Assembly (NCBI GenBank): GCA_027422505.1
Contig: JAPQWV010000671.1
Location: forward strand, 62,001 to 126,000
DNA from: Craterostigma plantagineum
Lineage: Eukaryota > Streptophyta > Magnoliopsida > Lamiales > Linderniaceae
Direction: 5' to 3'
DNA length: 64,000 nt
Below the pieces are notes generated by a model. The model was not told the origin of the DNA, ran no database searches, and saw only the letters and a list, made by a program, of their open reading frames with translations. The position numbers were made by a program, and so were the translations under genes. Shown here piece by piece: positions 33,154 to 44,492 of the stretch. How positions within the stretch are numbered: position 1 is the stretch's first letter; each line of letters begins with the position of its first letter.

Positions 33154-36100
33154 TTAAACATCATCCAAAGGTACAGCAGAATCAAGCTGAAACCTATTTA
33201 ATCGTACAGTTCCAAGAACGTATTCAGGGAGCTCAGCTTCTTCCTTGGCCTGCATTGTATTAACAGGAAATAAATGGATTATATATATATAGTCCATGGA
33301 TCTGTTTTCTTCTATTCAAATGAAGTTGAATAGGAATCGTAGTAAAACGAAAAAAGGCAAACCTCTATAACTATGGCAAGATCGACGACAATGCTCGTCA
33401 CATATCCGAGGACAAGGCCCATCACGCTCCTCGCTACCGAAGAAGAACCAATATCAACGTCAATCTGCATACAACGAATTGCTTCTTCTTACATAAAAGA
33501 TCAAATTCAAGAATGATGAAATTTTCACCTCAAGAAAATTATCTTGTCTGAGATAGTTGCATGTCACTGCTTTCCCGAGAAGGCAAGCCTTTGTTCCAAC
33601 CGCACGCTTTACCATCCAATAACCCTATTATTTTGTTTTTCCCGGGGAAAAAAAAAAGTTACTTAAGGCTAAGGTGGCAGAGGAGAATACAATCGTTATA
33701 TAAGGGTGTACAGTTTTCTACCTCGACAATGCTTGGGATGAGCTTAAACCTCGAATTTCGAAAAACGTCGTTACCATCAGCAAACCTTCCCAATAACGAA
33801 CTCTCATTTACAGGCCTGTCGGCGGCAAAGTAGATGACCAAGCTGTAGTTTGGCCGGGCAGGAACCTATTATAGTACAGTGAATGATTATAAACTTGCTG
33901 CAAATTCCTTATGTTTGTGATACTGTAACTATGACTCAATTTCAGCGTAAAAGCGACAATGTAGCATGAAATAACATACCTCAAGATTGATGACGAGGAC
34001 GAACGGTAGCTTTTTCCCTGACTCGCTCTGAAGGAGGCTTTTCGGATGCAAGGCAACGTTCGTTGCTGGCTTTTCAGATTCGAACCAATCGACGCCGATG
34101 AGCTTGAGAAGCGGCTCTCCGCCCTTCACCTGCAAGTATTTATCACAATATATGGCATGAATTTTCAGAAAGAGATACAACCCATTCGACTTTACTAAAT
34201 GTTGGCGTTACCTTAGCGCTGTCTTTCAAGTAGGTCTTCCCTCTGATCATGAAACCCGAGCCATCAGGCGAAGACCAGCAATTCGTATCGTTTTCATCCT
34301 TTGCTCTATTCATTGTCCCGTGAAGCTGACTAAGGTCAAGATCGATAGGAGGTATGTCTGTACTCAAACTCAGCTCTTTGTCTGAATCTGTAACTGTGTA
34401 AATGTGCAGATTTTTTGTTTATTTGAGGTGGAGAAATCATAGGCCAAGACTACTGAAAGACATAGAAATTGTGGACTTGAAGCATACCTGACGAACGCCT
34501 AGGAGCCAAACCTGCTATGGCCCATGAAATGTTCTTTAATTTTATCGTTTTCTTCTGAAAAAGGAAATTAAGACAGAGAGAGCTTAATCAAGCAGGTTTT
34601 TTCTAGACAATAGTTAAGGAATTGAATATCCACCAATAACAAAAGCACAGACCTCATTGCTGGGTACTTCGTTATCAATATCCTCGTCGTCTGAAGATGA
34701 GTCAGCGGCTATGGCGTCGTAGAATTCATCAGCTTCTACTTCCTCATTTTCACTTAGAGGTCCAGAAAAATTTGATACCTTTGTATCGACGATCGTAGTA
34801 TATGAGTCCAATGCAAGAGATGGATTTGCTCCAAGATACTCCTTTACGCCTAGTAAGAAAAATTACCAGAAAAAATGAACGATAAAGGCACGCAAATGAA
34901 CTTTCAAGTCTCGATTTTTCTTTCAATAACTATCATCATCATCGTCTTCGTCATTCATCCAACCTGCAACTTGACTCAGCAATGCATAAGGAACTGTGTT
35001 TTCGAATTTCTGCGATTGATTGTTTATCCATTTAAGCCAACCGTGGCGGTTTATTTCCAGCGTCTGAGTCACGAGGCATTTAGCACTGCTCGAGGATGAC
35101 AGCGTGCTTAAATCCCGAATTTCCCAAGTAGAAGCTACGAAGAAAAGAACTATCAGAATAAAGCGAGACGGAGAAATATGTTCTTACCAGCAATGGAACG
35201 AATAAAAAGGATTTCCTTACGGTTTATTTTCGTGCGTTTATACCCAGACTTTGGAGGCGAGTTCTTGTGCGAACAAGGAAACTGCAGAATCGCTGCATCA
35301 GCAAACAGACATCAGTTTTCGGTCGCAAGAAAGAATACGGTAATAAAGGATTGTTTCTCTTAGGTAAACACTCACTATAAGTTCCATCTTGGCCATGAAA
35401 CCATTGCCTTGAAAAGACAAAGTCTCGCTTAGATTTCCACCGAGTCAAATAGCGTGGCTCGAATGTGCCATAAACGACGTCGTAATGTCCATTTACAGAA
35501 TCGACCAACTGCAAATCGCCCGTCAGAGTATCCCACCTACAGATAACAACCATTAGACAGTTTTTTCTTGAACGAAGAACCCAAAAAGAATTAAGCTGGG
35601 AAAAGCTCACTCGTATCTCTTGAGTCGATCGAGGGCCCATATTACTTCAAAAACAGTGTCAGCAGAGGCATCGACGACGCCAACTGCCTTCGCCAGAATG
35701 CCTTTGCCGTTCTGCAAACAGATAAGACGAAATTCCCATCTTCTAACAAGTTCGATAAACGCAAGTGAACTGAAATCATAGATATGATGACTCTTGAATC
35801 TCATATGAGGGCTACCTTTGAGTGGGCCGTGTCTTCCAATATCCTCACCCCTGAAAAATAGAAAAGCCTACACTTAATGTGTCTTCTTGATTCAGTTCTT
35901 TGCAGAGGATGAACTGTAATTGAATTAGGTTAAGATGATGGTAATAAAAACTTATATTGATAGAAATAAGCTACCATTGATAGTACGGACACATTTCCAT
36001 TGATGTGCCTCTATCACATCTACACCATCTGCATCAAAATAAGCATCCACTCTATCATCGCCTAAATTCGATGCTTTACGCAAAAAAACTTCCGGTCCTG

Positions 36101-37491
36101 AGGAAAAAGAAAAACAGTACAGAAAGAAGCTTCATATCATTTTTAACGGATAAAATCTAACCAGTGATATTTTCTAACCACAAAGGGAAAAATGTGGAAG
36201 CTATTAGTCACCTTGTCCTATCCGTACCAATCTCTTCAAACCGTAAGCGTACCTACGCACCCTGGGGCGATGGCCCTCGAGATTAATCCTTGAAAATGAA
36301 GAAAATAGTTAGAATTTCTAGTAGAAGATTATGGTATGATTGAGATTTTTTTTTTTTATCATAAAAAGACTAGCTTCTATTCCAAAGATGGAGAAAAAAG
36401 GGCAATCTCTTCTAAGGCTGTTATGTTTATTAATATAAGCACGATAGAAAAAAAACAAGAAAGATTGTACATACTCGTCTTCCATGGCCAGTTTGTCTCT
36501 TACACTTCGACCTCTTGAGAGCTCATATTCTACCTACACCGATAAAAAAGAAAAAAAACAATAACACTTTCTAGCAGAAATTCATATGCGCAATGTTTCA
36601 AACAGAGATGTGAATTTGCCTAATTCAGCTATCAGAAAAAAAAAATGGATTCTAACCCAAGATCTCTCTGGCATAAAAACTCATAAAAGATGATCATGTT
36701 TTCAGTATATTCCTTTAGTTCATACGGTTTTTGTACCTGTTGCTTAGCATAATCAAATGCTTCCATCCATTTTCGAGCATCGCCAGCAGTAGCACAAGCA
36801 ATCTTACACCATGAAAATTTCGGAAAAGATTATATAAACGTAAAAAAGAAGCATCAAATCGATGCAAAAATCAGCAACTTAAAACAGAGCAAAAAGGAAA
36901 AACAATACATACTTCTCCTTTTTTAGCTTCGTCCAGCCGATTGTAGAACCTCAGAACATAAACATCCTAAACATAATATAATTTCCGAATCTTCAGATCT
37001 CTTATCAATAAAAAAAACATGAACGGCTCCAAGAAAAAAAGATTTACATCGTGGTTGTTGACCTTCCTATGACCCATCTCCTCCACCATAAGCGTAGGTC
37101 CTATGACACCTCTCCTTATAGGTTTCTGCATTAAGAAGAAAAGCCCACCCTTTATCACACATTTTTACAAGAAAAACAGAAGGAAAGGAAAATTTAGCTG
37201 AATATTACTTACAATCCCAGGATTCTGGTGTGGGTCGCGTTTGTACATCTCCACGTACTTTCCTCGGATGAACAGAAATCTCAGGTGGCAATACTCATGG
37301 CCTATCGAATTAACTCCCAAATGATAGACCAGCCCGAAATATTCGAACCTCTCACCGCCGCGGTTACTTCTCATATGATGATGATGATTGCTATCAATCA
37401 TTTCAACGCCCATGCTCGAATCTCCGTTTCTAAAGCTGTCCGAAGCTTCACTTTCGCTCTTTCCAAATGTTGGACTTGGAACAGAATCCAT
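33154..37491 (-). CDS. PH-START-DUF1336 protein, EDR2-like
   Basis: Lipid-binding membrane protein of the ENHANCED DISEASE RESISTANCE 2 family, which dampens cell death and defence in Arabidopsis. About 20 short exons on the minus strand, for example 37491-37213, 37125-37048, 36966-36913, 36802-36737, and last exon to the stop at 33154. All that I joined stay in frame, giving roughly 720 aa. Order: N-terminal PH domain (FEYFGLVYHLGVNS .. VYVLRFYNRLDEAKKGE .. KWMEAFDYAKQQVEYEL), START domain (FLRKASNLGDDRVDAYF .. GVVDASADTVFEVIWALDR .. DFVFSRQWFHGQDGTY), an acidic linker (DSSSDDEDIDNE), then DUF1336 (CWSSPDGSGFMIRGKTYL .. ATNVALHPKSLL .. GYWMVKRAVGTKACLLGKA). It ends ELPEYVLGTVRLNRFQLDS. The N-terminus is nearer the At2g28320/At3g54800 branch than EDR2 itself (from memory). 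No break seen. Confidence 0.92.
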
Positions 37492-38542
37492 AATATTTAT
37501 ATATAGAGATAGATAGATACACAATAAAATTGCCAACTCGGTAGAGGAAAAAGAAAGCTGCGGCAGATACCAATATTGTTCTTCGTGGCTATCAATGCAA
37601 GTCAAGACCAGCGATTAATCTAGGAGGTAATTTCCAAAAATGAGAATAATTGTTGAAAGCAAACAAAAGGGTCGATCAATGGGGAAGGTAGAGAACTGAC
37701 TGGGGCCCAGAAAAAAATGTCCTTTTTTTTCTCTCTCTTTATCCTTTACGTTCGTCGTTCTATCTTTGAAAAATTATATTGAATGTCTGTCTTCCTCGTC
37801 TTCGGCACAGATGCAGACTTATGTTGTAATAATATTGACATGCAAGCAATCAAATCTGCGTATTTGTTGATTACGTCTCCGTGGTATATTAACCTTTCGG
37901 ATGACGCACGTTAACACGCTCTGCTCTTCAACCCAGAGATTTCTTTCTTTATCTGTTGTTTCTTCAAATGGGGTGATCAGTTTCCAGATAGAACAGAACA
38001 GATTATCTAAGTTTAGAAACTTGCTTATTATGTATTACATGCAATTTGGGTAAACAAAATTAGAATTACGGCCACGGATTATAAATAGGGTACGCTACTA
38101 CGGCCCTGTTAATATTCTTGAGGCCTAACTTTTTTATCAGTTCGATTCCCCCTAATAGTCTCATACGTTTTAGTAACCTATTATATTATCGTTTGCAGAA
38201 GCATTTCCATTAAATTCTGATATAATTTGGTCTCGACAAAGAACAACCGAATACAAACGAGATTCAAATAAAAAAAAAAAAAACAGAAAGAACATATAGG
38301 AAAAAAGCAGAAAACTTACTAATTCATCATGAGTCTCAATCTGTCATCTATTACATCATGATAAGAATCGCAAAACAACAGATCTGTTTTACATAAATCT
38401 ATTTGAAGAAACAAGCACCAACCTTAAAACTACAAGATGTCCGTCTCTTACCTATTAGATAGATAGATCTCTGTCGTCTCAATGTTTAGATCCACGTCAG
38501 ATTAGAGCCATGAGATGAGATCCTTAATTAGCAGTTGTTTGT
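37492..38542. other. Promoter side of the EDR2-like gene; 3' side of a tiny candidate gene
   Basis: The first few hundred bases should be the leader and promoter of the EDR2-like gene. The rest is AT-rich, with a poly-A run at 38269-38283. A GTTCGATTCC phrase at 38138-38148 resembles a tRNA box B, but no tRNA folds around it. No repeat family recognised. Confidence 0.35.
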
Positions 38543-38647
38543 TCAAGAACTGAAGTAGAAGACGGGCTGAAGAACGAAGTGAAGGCAGAGGAAACAAGCC
38601 GTTGAACAGCTGAGGAACAACACTCCATAGATTATTCTCAGACCCAT
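38543..38647 (-). CDS. Candidate 34-aa hydrophobic micropeptide
   Basis: Open frame MGLRIIYGVLFLSC... of 34 residues, mostly one hydrophobic helix. It ends on a Phe/Ser-rich tail and has four Cys. Support is limited to context. A TATA-like CTATATAG lies about 60 bp upstream, the leader is purine-rich (AAAGAGAGCAGAGAAAAAAC before the ATG), and the frame can be extended upstream only through sequence lacking coding character. It may instead be a short ORF on a non-coding RNA. I do not recognise it. Confidence 0.3.
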   Translation of the reverse strand: MGLRIIYGVLFLSCSTACFLCLHFVLQPVFYFSS

Positions 38648-38705
38648 GTTTTTTCTCTGCTCTCTTTTTGGTTCTTTTTTCGAAGAAAAATTAAATGGGA
38701 CTTCA

Positions 38706-38713
38706 CTATATAG
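38706..38713 (-). promoter_or_regulatory. TATA-like element for the 34-aa candidate
   Basis: CTATATAG reads the same on both strands and sits about 60 bp upstream of the minus-strand ATG at 38647. That is short for a core promoter plus leader but acceptable. Confidence 0.25.
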
Positions 38714-39532
38714 TTGGAGATAGATAGGGTTTCCGTCGTATATATTGGGAATGGGATAGAGATCCAATGACCAATCCAAGGTTGTATTGTATTGTAGATC
38801 TAATCTACTAGTTATAAATGAGCGGTGGTGAGGTGGACGATGCTTGTTATTTTATTGTAACTAGTATTTTGGCACATATTACTTTGTATTTTAAATTTTA
38901 ATAGGTGGGATTATAATGTTGGAATTAATTTTATATTATTTTTAAGAATTAAAATATGATTTTAAGGATGTAATGATGATAAATGTAAGGTGTAGTATGG
39001 TAATTTGTAGTTGCCACACCAAATCAATTAGGGAGCAGTTACTAGAAGCCTCTCTCCTTAATAAAATAGAAAAAGATAATAAATGCATAAAATATTAAAT
39101 CGAAAATAAAAAAAATAGTGGTCAGAATCAGATCGTGGATGGATAAATGAAATTTAGTAAGTTTCCAACCCCGGGCCACTTCTGTAAACTGTAATTAAAG
39201 ATAGAACAAGAAAACTATAACCGTGGGTATTTACAATCTTGTCAAGAAATCAGGGACTGAACTGTAACTGTCACATTTCAATCGTAAATTAGCGAGATTT
39301 AACGGCCTTTTAAATAAAACATTGTTAATATTTTTTTTAAAATGGCCCGTCAACTTTATTTTTTTAAGAAAGGCCCTCGTCGCGTCTACTACCTTCTACC
39401 TGCTACCTGCAATATACTCGATTTTGTTAATTTTTAGCAAAATCGCCCTAGTTTATTAAATTTTAATTAAAACACCATTATTTTATTTGAAAAGCCAGAT
39501 TTAACCTTGGTTGAAATATTTAATTAAATATA
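38714..39532. other. AT-rich spacer
   Basis: Very AT-rich, no gene. Phrases such as AAATGGCCCGTCAACTTT and AGAAAGGCCCTCGTCGCG near 39340-39380 look like remnants of foldback-element ends. No bounded element can be drawn. Confidence 0.3.
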
Positions 39533-39929
39533 GGGATTTTACATAAAAATACCAACTAATGTAAAAAATTAGCAAGTCAGTATTTTTTATATGCATGTAC
39601 CTGTCAGAATAATTTTTTTGCAATTGGTACCTGTCCGCCACAAGGTACATCATATCACATAATTACCTTAGAGAAACATATTGTGGTACGTAATAAGCTA
39701 TAAAATGGAACCATAATTAGCCGCAAGGTACCATATGGAACATATATATGTACCATCTATGTGGACCATATAAATGCGTGACGTGGTACGCAATACACAT
39801 ATAAAAAAGTACGTTTAGACCGAAAAAATGGTACGCACAGTTGAACCAGATACTTTAATAAAAAAATTTCTGATCTGGGTACTGACTTGTAAATTTTTTA
39901 TACATTGGCTATTTTTTCTATAAATTCAC
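39533..39929. mobile_element. Non-autonomous Mutator-like MITE, 397 bp, with 10-bp target duplication
   Basis: Flanked by identical ATTAAATATA at 39523-39532 and 39930-39939. It starts GGGATTTTACATAAAAATA; the far end, reversed, is GTGAATTTATAGAAAAAATA. About 90 bases of each end are imperfect inverted repeats, including AAGTCAGTA on both sides. The interior repeats GGTAC motifs (GTGGTACG, AAGGTACCATATGG, GTACCAT). No coding capacity. It ends 160 bp upstream of the ATL gene, so it sits in that gene's promoter. Confidence 0.82.
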
Positions 39930-40089
39930 ATTAAATATATGTATTCATTGCAGCAACACACAAATCGATGAGAAAATTAATTTCCTACCAAAATGATCAA
40001 TCACAATCCGCCTCAAATACATACTTCCCTCGATAAAAGAAAATCACTCTTAAACTCATCCCCAATGTGCAACCCATGATCTCTCTCCC

Positions 40090-40688
40090 ATGGCCGCCGA
40101 CCGCCGCCGCCGCCTCATATTCATCCTCCTAACCGCCATGAGCTACACCGCTACCGGCGGTCTACTCGGCTCCGACAATATAGGCGGCTTCGGATACGGC
40201 ATAGGCGTCTCCGTCGGAATACTAGTACTCATCACCACCGTAACACTCGCCTCATACTACTGCACAAGAAGCAATAGCAACCTCACGGCACCGGCCAACC
40301 ACGTCCTCCCACAAAGAATAATCGTAAACCGCCGCGGTCCGGCGACGGCGGCCGGCCCCAACCAATTATTAGCAGTAGGAGACGGACGCGCGGAGGGCTT
40401 GGACGAGGCCACACTCGAGATCTATCCCAAGGTGCTGTACTCCGAAATTAAGGCGACCGGCGGCGGCGAGCACCGATCGACGGCGACTTGCTGCTCGATT
40501 TGCTTGGCGGACTATAAGAACAGCGACATGATTAGGGTTTTGTCCGAGTGCGACACTTTTTTCACCTCAGATGTGTGGATCCGTGGCTGATGCTGCGTCC
40601 CACGTGTCCAATTTGCCGGACTTCTCCATCTCCGACGCCGGCGTCCACGCCTCTGGCGGAGGTGGCGCCGCCAGCCACGGGCAGATGA
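40090..40688 (+). CDS. ATL-family RING-H2 E3 ubiquitin ligase, frame broken inside the RING
   Basis: Membrane-anchored E3 ligase of the plant ATL type, intronless as usual. Seen: N-terminal basic stretch, a hydrophobic segment (GYGIGVSVGILVLITTVTLASYY, residues ~36-57), the GLD motif (EGLDEATLEIYPKVLYSE, ~101-118) and the start of the RING-H2 finger CCSICLADYKNSDMIRVLSEC. Then one base is lost next to 40554. The expected histidine-containing stretch and the rest of the finger (LRCVDPWL, CPICR) continue in another frame to a stop at 40686. Corrected length is 199 aa, typical for ATLs. As written the protein ends at 40590 and lacks the second half of the RING. GC content is high and codon choice regular up to the end. 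The gene is sandwiched between two Mutator-like elements. Confidence 0.88.
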
Positions 40689-40871
40689 CCGAGTGAATGT
40701 TGACTTCTGAGTATATTTAAGGGACAATTACGTTTCAGGCCCTAGAAAAGTTTAAACTTAGTGATCAGACCCTGTCAGTAATTTCTTTAGTTTAAAGGAC
40801 CTGTTTTTTGAAAACTTTAAAGGTAAAGACCCAAATTATGCTTTGACTAAAATGCCCTTTAGAAATCGTTC

Positions 40872-41131
40872 AGTAAAGTGGTATTCGACGCCAATTGTAT
40901 GTTACAGATATATGACACGTTGTTATTGTAAAACTTATAAGTGTTACTTTAAACTGATAATGTGTTATTTATCGATAGTAAAATGTTTTTAACAGATTTA
41001 TAGTAAAGTGGTATTCGACGCCAGTTGTATGTTACAGATATATGACGCGTTGTTATTGTAAAACTTATAAGTGTTACTTTAAACTGATAATGTGTTATTT
41101 ATCGATAGTAAAATATTTTTAACAGATTTAT
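40872..41131 (+). repeat. Tandem duplication, 130-bp unit twice
   Basis: Two adjacent copies starting AGTAAAGTGGTATTCGACGCC, at 40872 and 41002. I count only about three differences between them, so the duplication is young relative to the host element. Confidence 0.85.
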
Positions 41132-43273
41132 ATTTAGTTCTCCGGATAATCGAAATCCATTTTTCACAATGAATCGAGCACAATCGACTGCCCCATCAAC
41201 CAATCAATTTCGACGTGTCACGTATGTTTTTTCTAGTATTGATGAAGAACGATGTAAGAATTGTGAATTTTTATATGGGTTCAAATTTGAGAAAAATGTG
41301 GCCAAATCGAACTAGATTTTGACAACAATTGCAGCTAATCTGTGCGTATTCGAGATACCCATAGTATGGGCGTTTCATAGGCTCTGTGAATTTTGAAACA
41401 ATCGTTACCTCATCACTTCTAAACTTACGCTGTGGGAAAGCAAGTCGTATCGCAGCCATTGATTCATCGGGAGCACATGTTACTATTTCATGCATTATTG
41501 TCACTACGATTTGTCTTAATGTTACAAAACTTTACAAAAACGTTATTTTATTTCTCATATATTATATTTTTATCTCATTAAATGGTATTGTACGACTTTA
41601 TTTTGTTTCTCAGAAGTATATATTTGGTATTTTTTGTCCAACATATGGGTTCATGAACAAAGTGGGTCATGATACGAGGGGTTACTCATAATCGACTTCT
41701 TCGTCGATTAATTGGTATATTATGACATAATTTTGATTTCCGTAAGTATTGATGGTGTATTATGAAATGTTATATTACGAACTAAGTTCTTTTAGAAGGC
41801 ATGTTTCGATATTTTTTGACATTGAAACTGTTACTACATAAAACCAAAGCGTTACTTGTTGTTATCGGAACTGTTACTAAAAGTACAGGATTTTTCACTA
41901 AATAAACAATAAATATTATTGTATTGCCATGAAGTGGTACTATACTTGCTAAATTTTGGGCGGGATTTGTGGATTGATTGGGTTAATTGGGCGGGATATT
42001 GGTTTTGACTGGATTTGGATGAATTTACTGTACTTGCTAAATTTTGGGCGGAATTTGTGAATTGGTTGGGTTAATTGGGCGGGATTTATGCAACGATTGG
42101 AATTTTAGCGGGATTGCTAAATCAGTGCAAATGTGTTACTAATAACTATTTTACTGTTATCCATTTAGCTAAATATGTTACTAAAAGTTGCTTATGTGTT
42201 ACCAATTACTGTAGTTGTCGCACTAAGGTTTAGGGTTATGTATTTATGGAGATTAAGGTTTAATGGTTTAGGGTTACCCTTAAGGTTTCAAGATTTACGA
42301 CATATAAACTGATTTGTGGTTTAATTTTGAATTTTGATGGCATTCGTGCTGAAATTCATATGTGATGTTTCAATGAACAAAGTAATAGTTTATGTTTTGA
42401 ATAACTATTGACCTCGAACATTCACTATCATCCACCTCAATCAAACAATGTAGCTTTTATAGGAGTGTGATAAATGCATCAAATCATACATTTACAAGAT
42501 GTTAATATTATAAATCTCGAACAATGTGCTTTTATGAACGAAATTAATCGAATTAGTAATGTGGTACTGGAAACCTGTTATGTGGTATCATTATGTGTAA
42601 ACACGTTATTCGATAGGTTCGCATTGTTATTTTATAGCAAACATGTAGTATTACGTGCGGGCAATCTGGTACTGGTGACATTAACGAATCATCCTGTTAA
42701 TATTCCTTGACAAATAACTTCGAAAATGTATCAAATACATATTTATGACATATAAAATGATATTTGTGGTTTAATTTTGAACTTTGAACACGTTTGTGTT
42801 GGAATTCATCACGATTATGTCTCATTAAATGAGATACTAGTATGTTGTGAAGGAAGGGATATATGTTTGTATGATTTTTTATCTCAACTTTTCACATATT
42901 GATACCAACTTTCGCAAAACGTGTCTTTTAATGAAATTTTGTGATTTAGCTTCATCATATCATCTATTTTCATGAATTTCAATCTTATACATCCGAACGA
43001 AATGAATTTATGAAGGAAATTAATCGAAATAGTAATGTGGGGTTGATTAGCTATATTGTGGTACTTATAGCTACAAATGTGTTATATGGTTGGTCTATAT
43101 TGTTATTTTTTATCAGATATGTGGTATTATTTGCAGGCAATGTATTATTGTACTGTTAATATCTCTGACATTCTAGAAACTCCTAGAATGTTCTTAACGA
43201 TGTGTTACCCAAATTGCGTGAATTGTTACTCAGAATAAAGAAAATGTTACCAACCAACTTTTTATTGGCAAAC

Positions 43274-44492
43274 GTGTTATTTACGGGTAACGAGTCGTTA
43301 TTAATTTCTCATTATATGTTACGTTTTGCGGATATATTTGTTATGAATATCTAGACATATGGTATTATTGTTCCACGAATTGTTACCCAGAAAGCATGAA
43401 GTGTTATTCAGTGATCATTTTAATAAGCAAACGTTTACCACTTAGATCTCATCAAAATTCTTCATTATTCCATGATTAACATCAATAATTGTCGTCGATA
43501 ACTAGGGCCCATGATAAAATTGTGTCGACTTCACGTTATTCGGTCATTAAAGTCGAGATTTCACCATATTAAACGTATGTTTGGAGCATTCGTGCTTTAT
43601 GAATCTCGAAAATTCTCTTTGATTATGAAGACCCATGAAAAATCGAAGCCAATACAACGTTTGTTGTTAGTAACGTCGAGATTGGGTCGAATTTGAAACA
43701 TGAATTTTTCAGCTTATTAAAGGTATGTTTTTTTCAGCTTAAAACAATTATTTTGGGGGCACTAAATTGTTATTTTTCGTCGCTTTGGCAAGGGTTAAAT
43801 GTCTTATCGCAACTGGAAAATTTGTCATTCGTTGTGTTGGTTCTGTTATTATAGATGACACACATGTACTAAATATACAAATTTTAGAACTAAGTACAAG
43901 ACTTTTGTTATTAAACTGAAAGAAAATGTTTCCTATTAGCTTAAAAGTGTTATTTTTGTTTCGAAACTTGTTATCGCGTCATTCAGCTAGGTTCGCATTG
44001 TTATCATGTTATGATCTATTCATCTTTGCATTTACTTGGGTATTACATGTGTTATTTACGGGTGACGGGTCGTTATTATTTTCTCCTTATATGTTCGTTT
44101 TGCGGAAATATTTGTTATAAGCATCAAGATATATGGTATTATTTTTCCAAGAATTGTTACCCAGAACGCATGGAGTGTAACCATTTTAATTAGCAAACGT
44201 GCTCTTAGATCTCATCAAAATTCTTCGTTATTCCATGATTAACATCAATAATTATTATCGATAACTAAGGCTCATGATGAAATTGTGTCGAATTTACATT
44301 ATCCGGTCATTAAAGTCGAGATTTCACCGTATTAAACGAAATTTCCGAATTGTGTTTGAAGCTTTCGTGCTTTATGAACTTCGAAAATTCTCTTCGAGTA
44401 TGAAGACCCATTAGAAATTGAAGTCGATACAACTTTGTGTTGTTAGTAACGTCGAGATTGGATCGAATTTCGAACGTGAATTTCTTCTTTCG
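43274..44492 (+). repeat. Direct repeat pair of about 440 bp inside the large element
   Basis: Copies at about 43274-43712 and 44049-44492 share long phrases, for example AGATCTCATCAAAATTCTTC and TTCCATGATTAACATCAATA. They differ by many substitutions and small gaps, so this duplication is older than the tandem at 40872. A further ~88-bp tandem unit lies near 41943-42100. Confidence 0.75.

Noticed and set aside
38100..38175. tRNA-like GTTCGATTCC box B
   Set aside because: No matching box A, anticodon stem or acceptor stem; no tRNA-derived SINE tail either.
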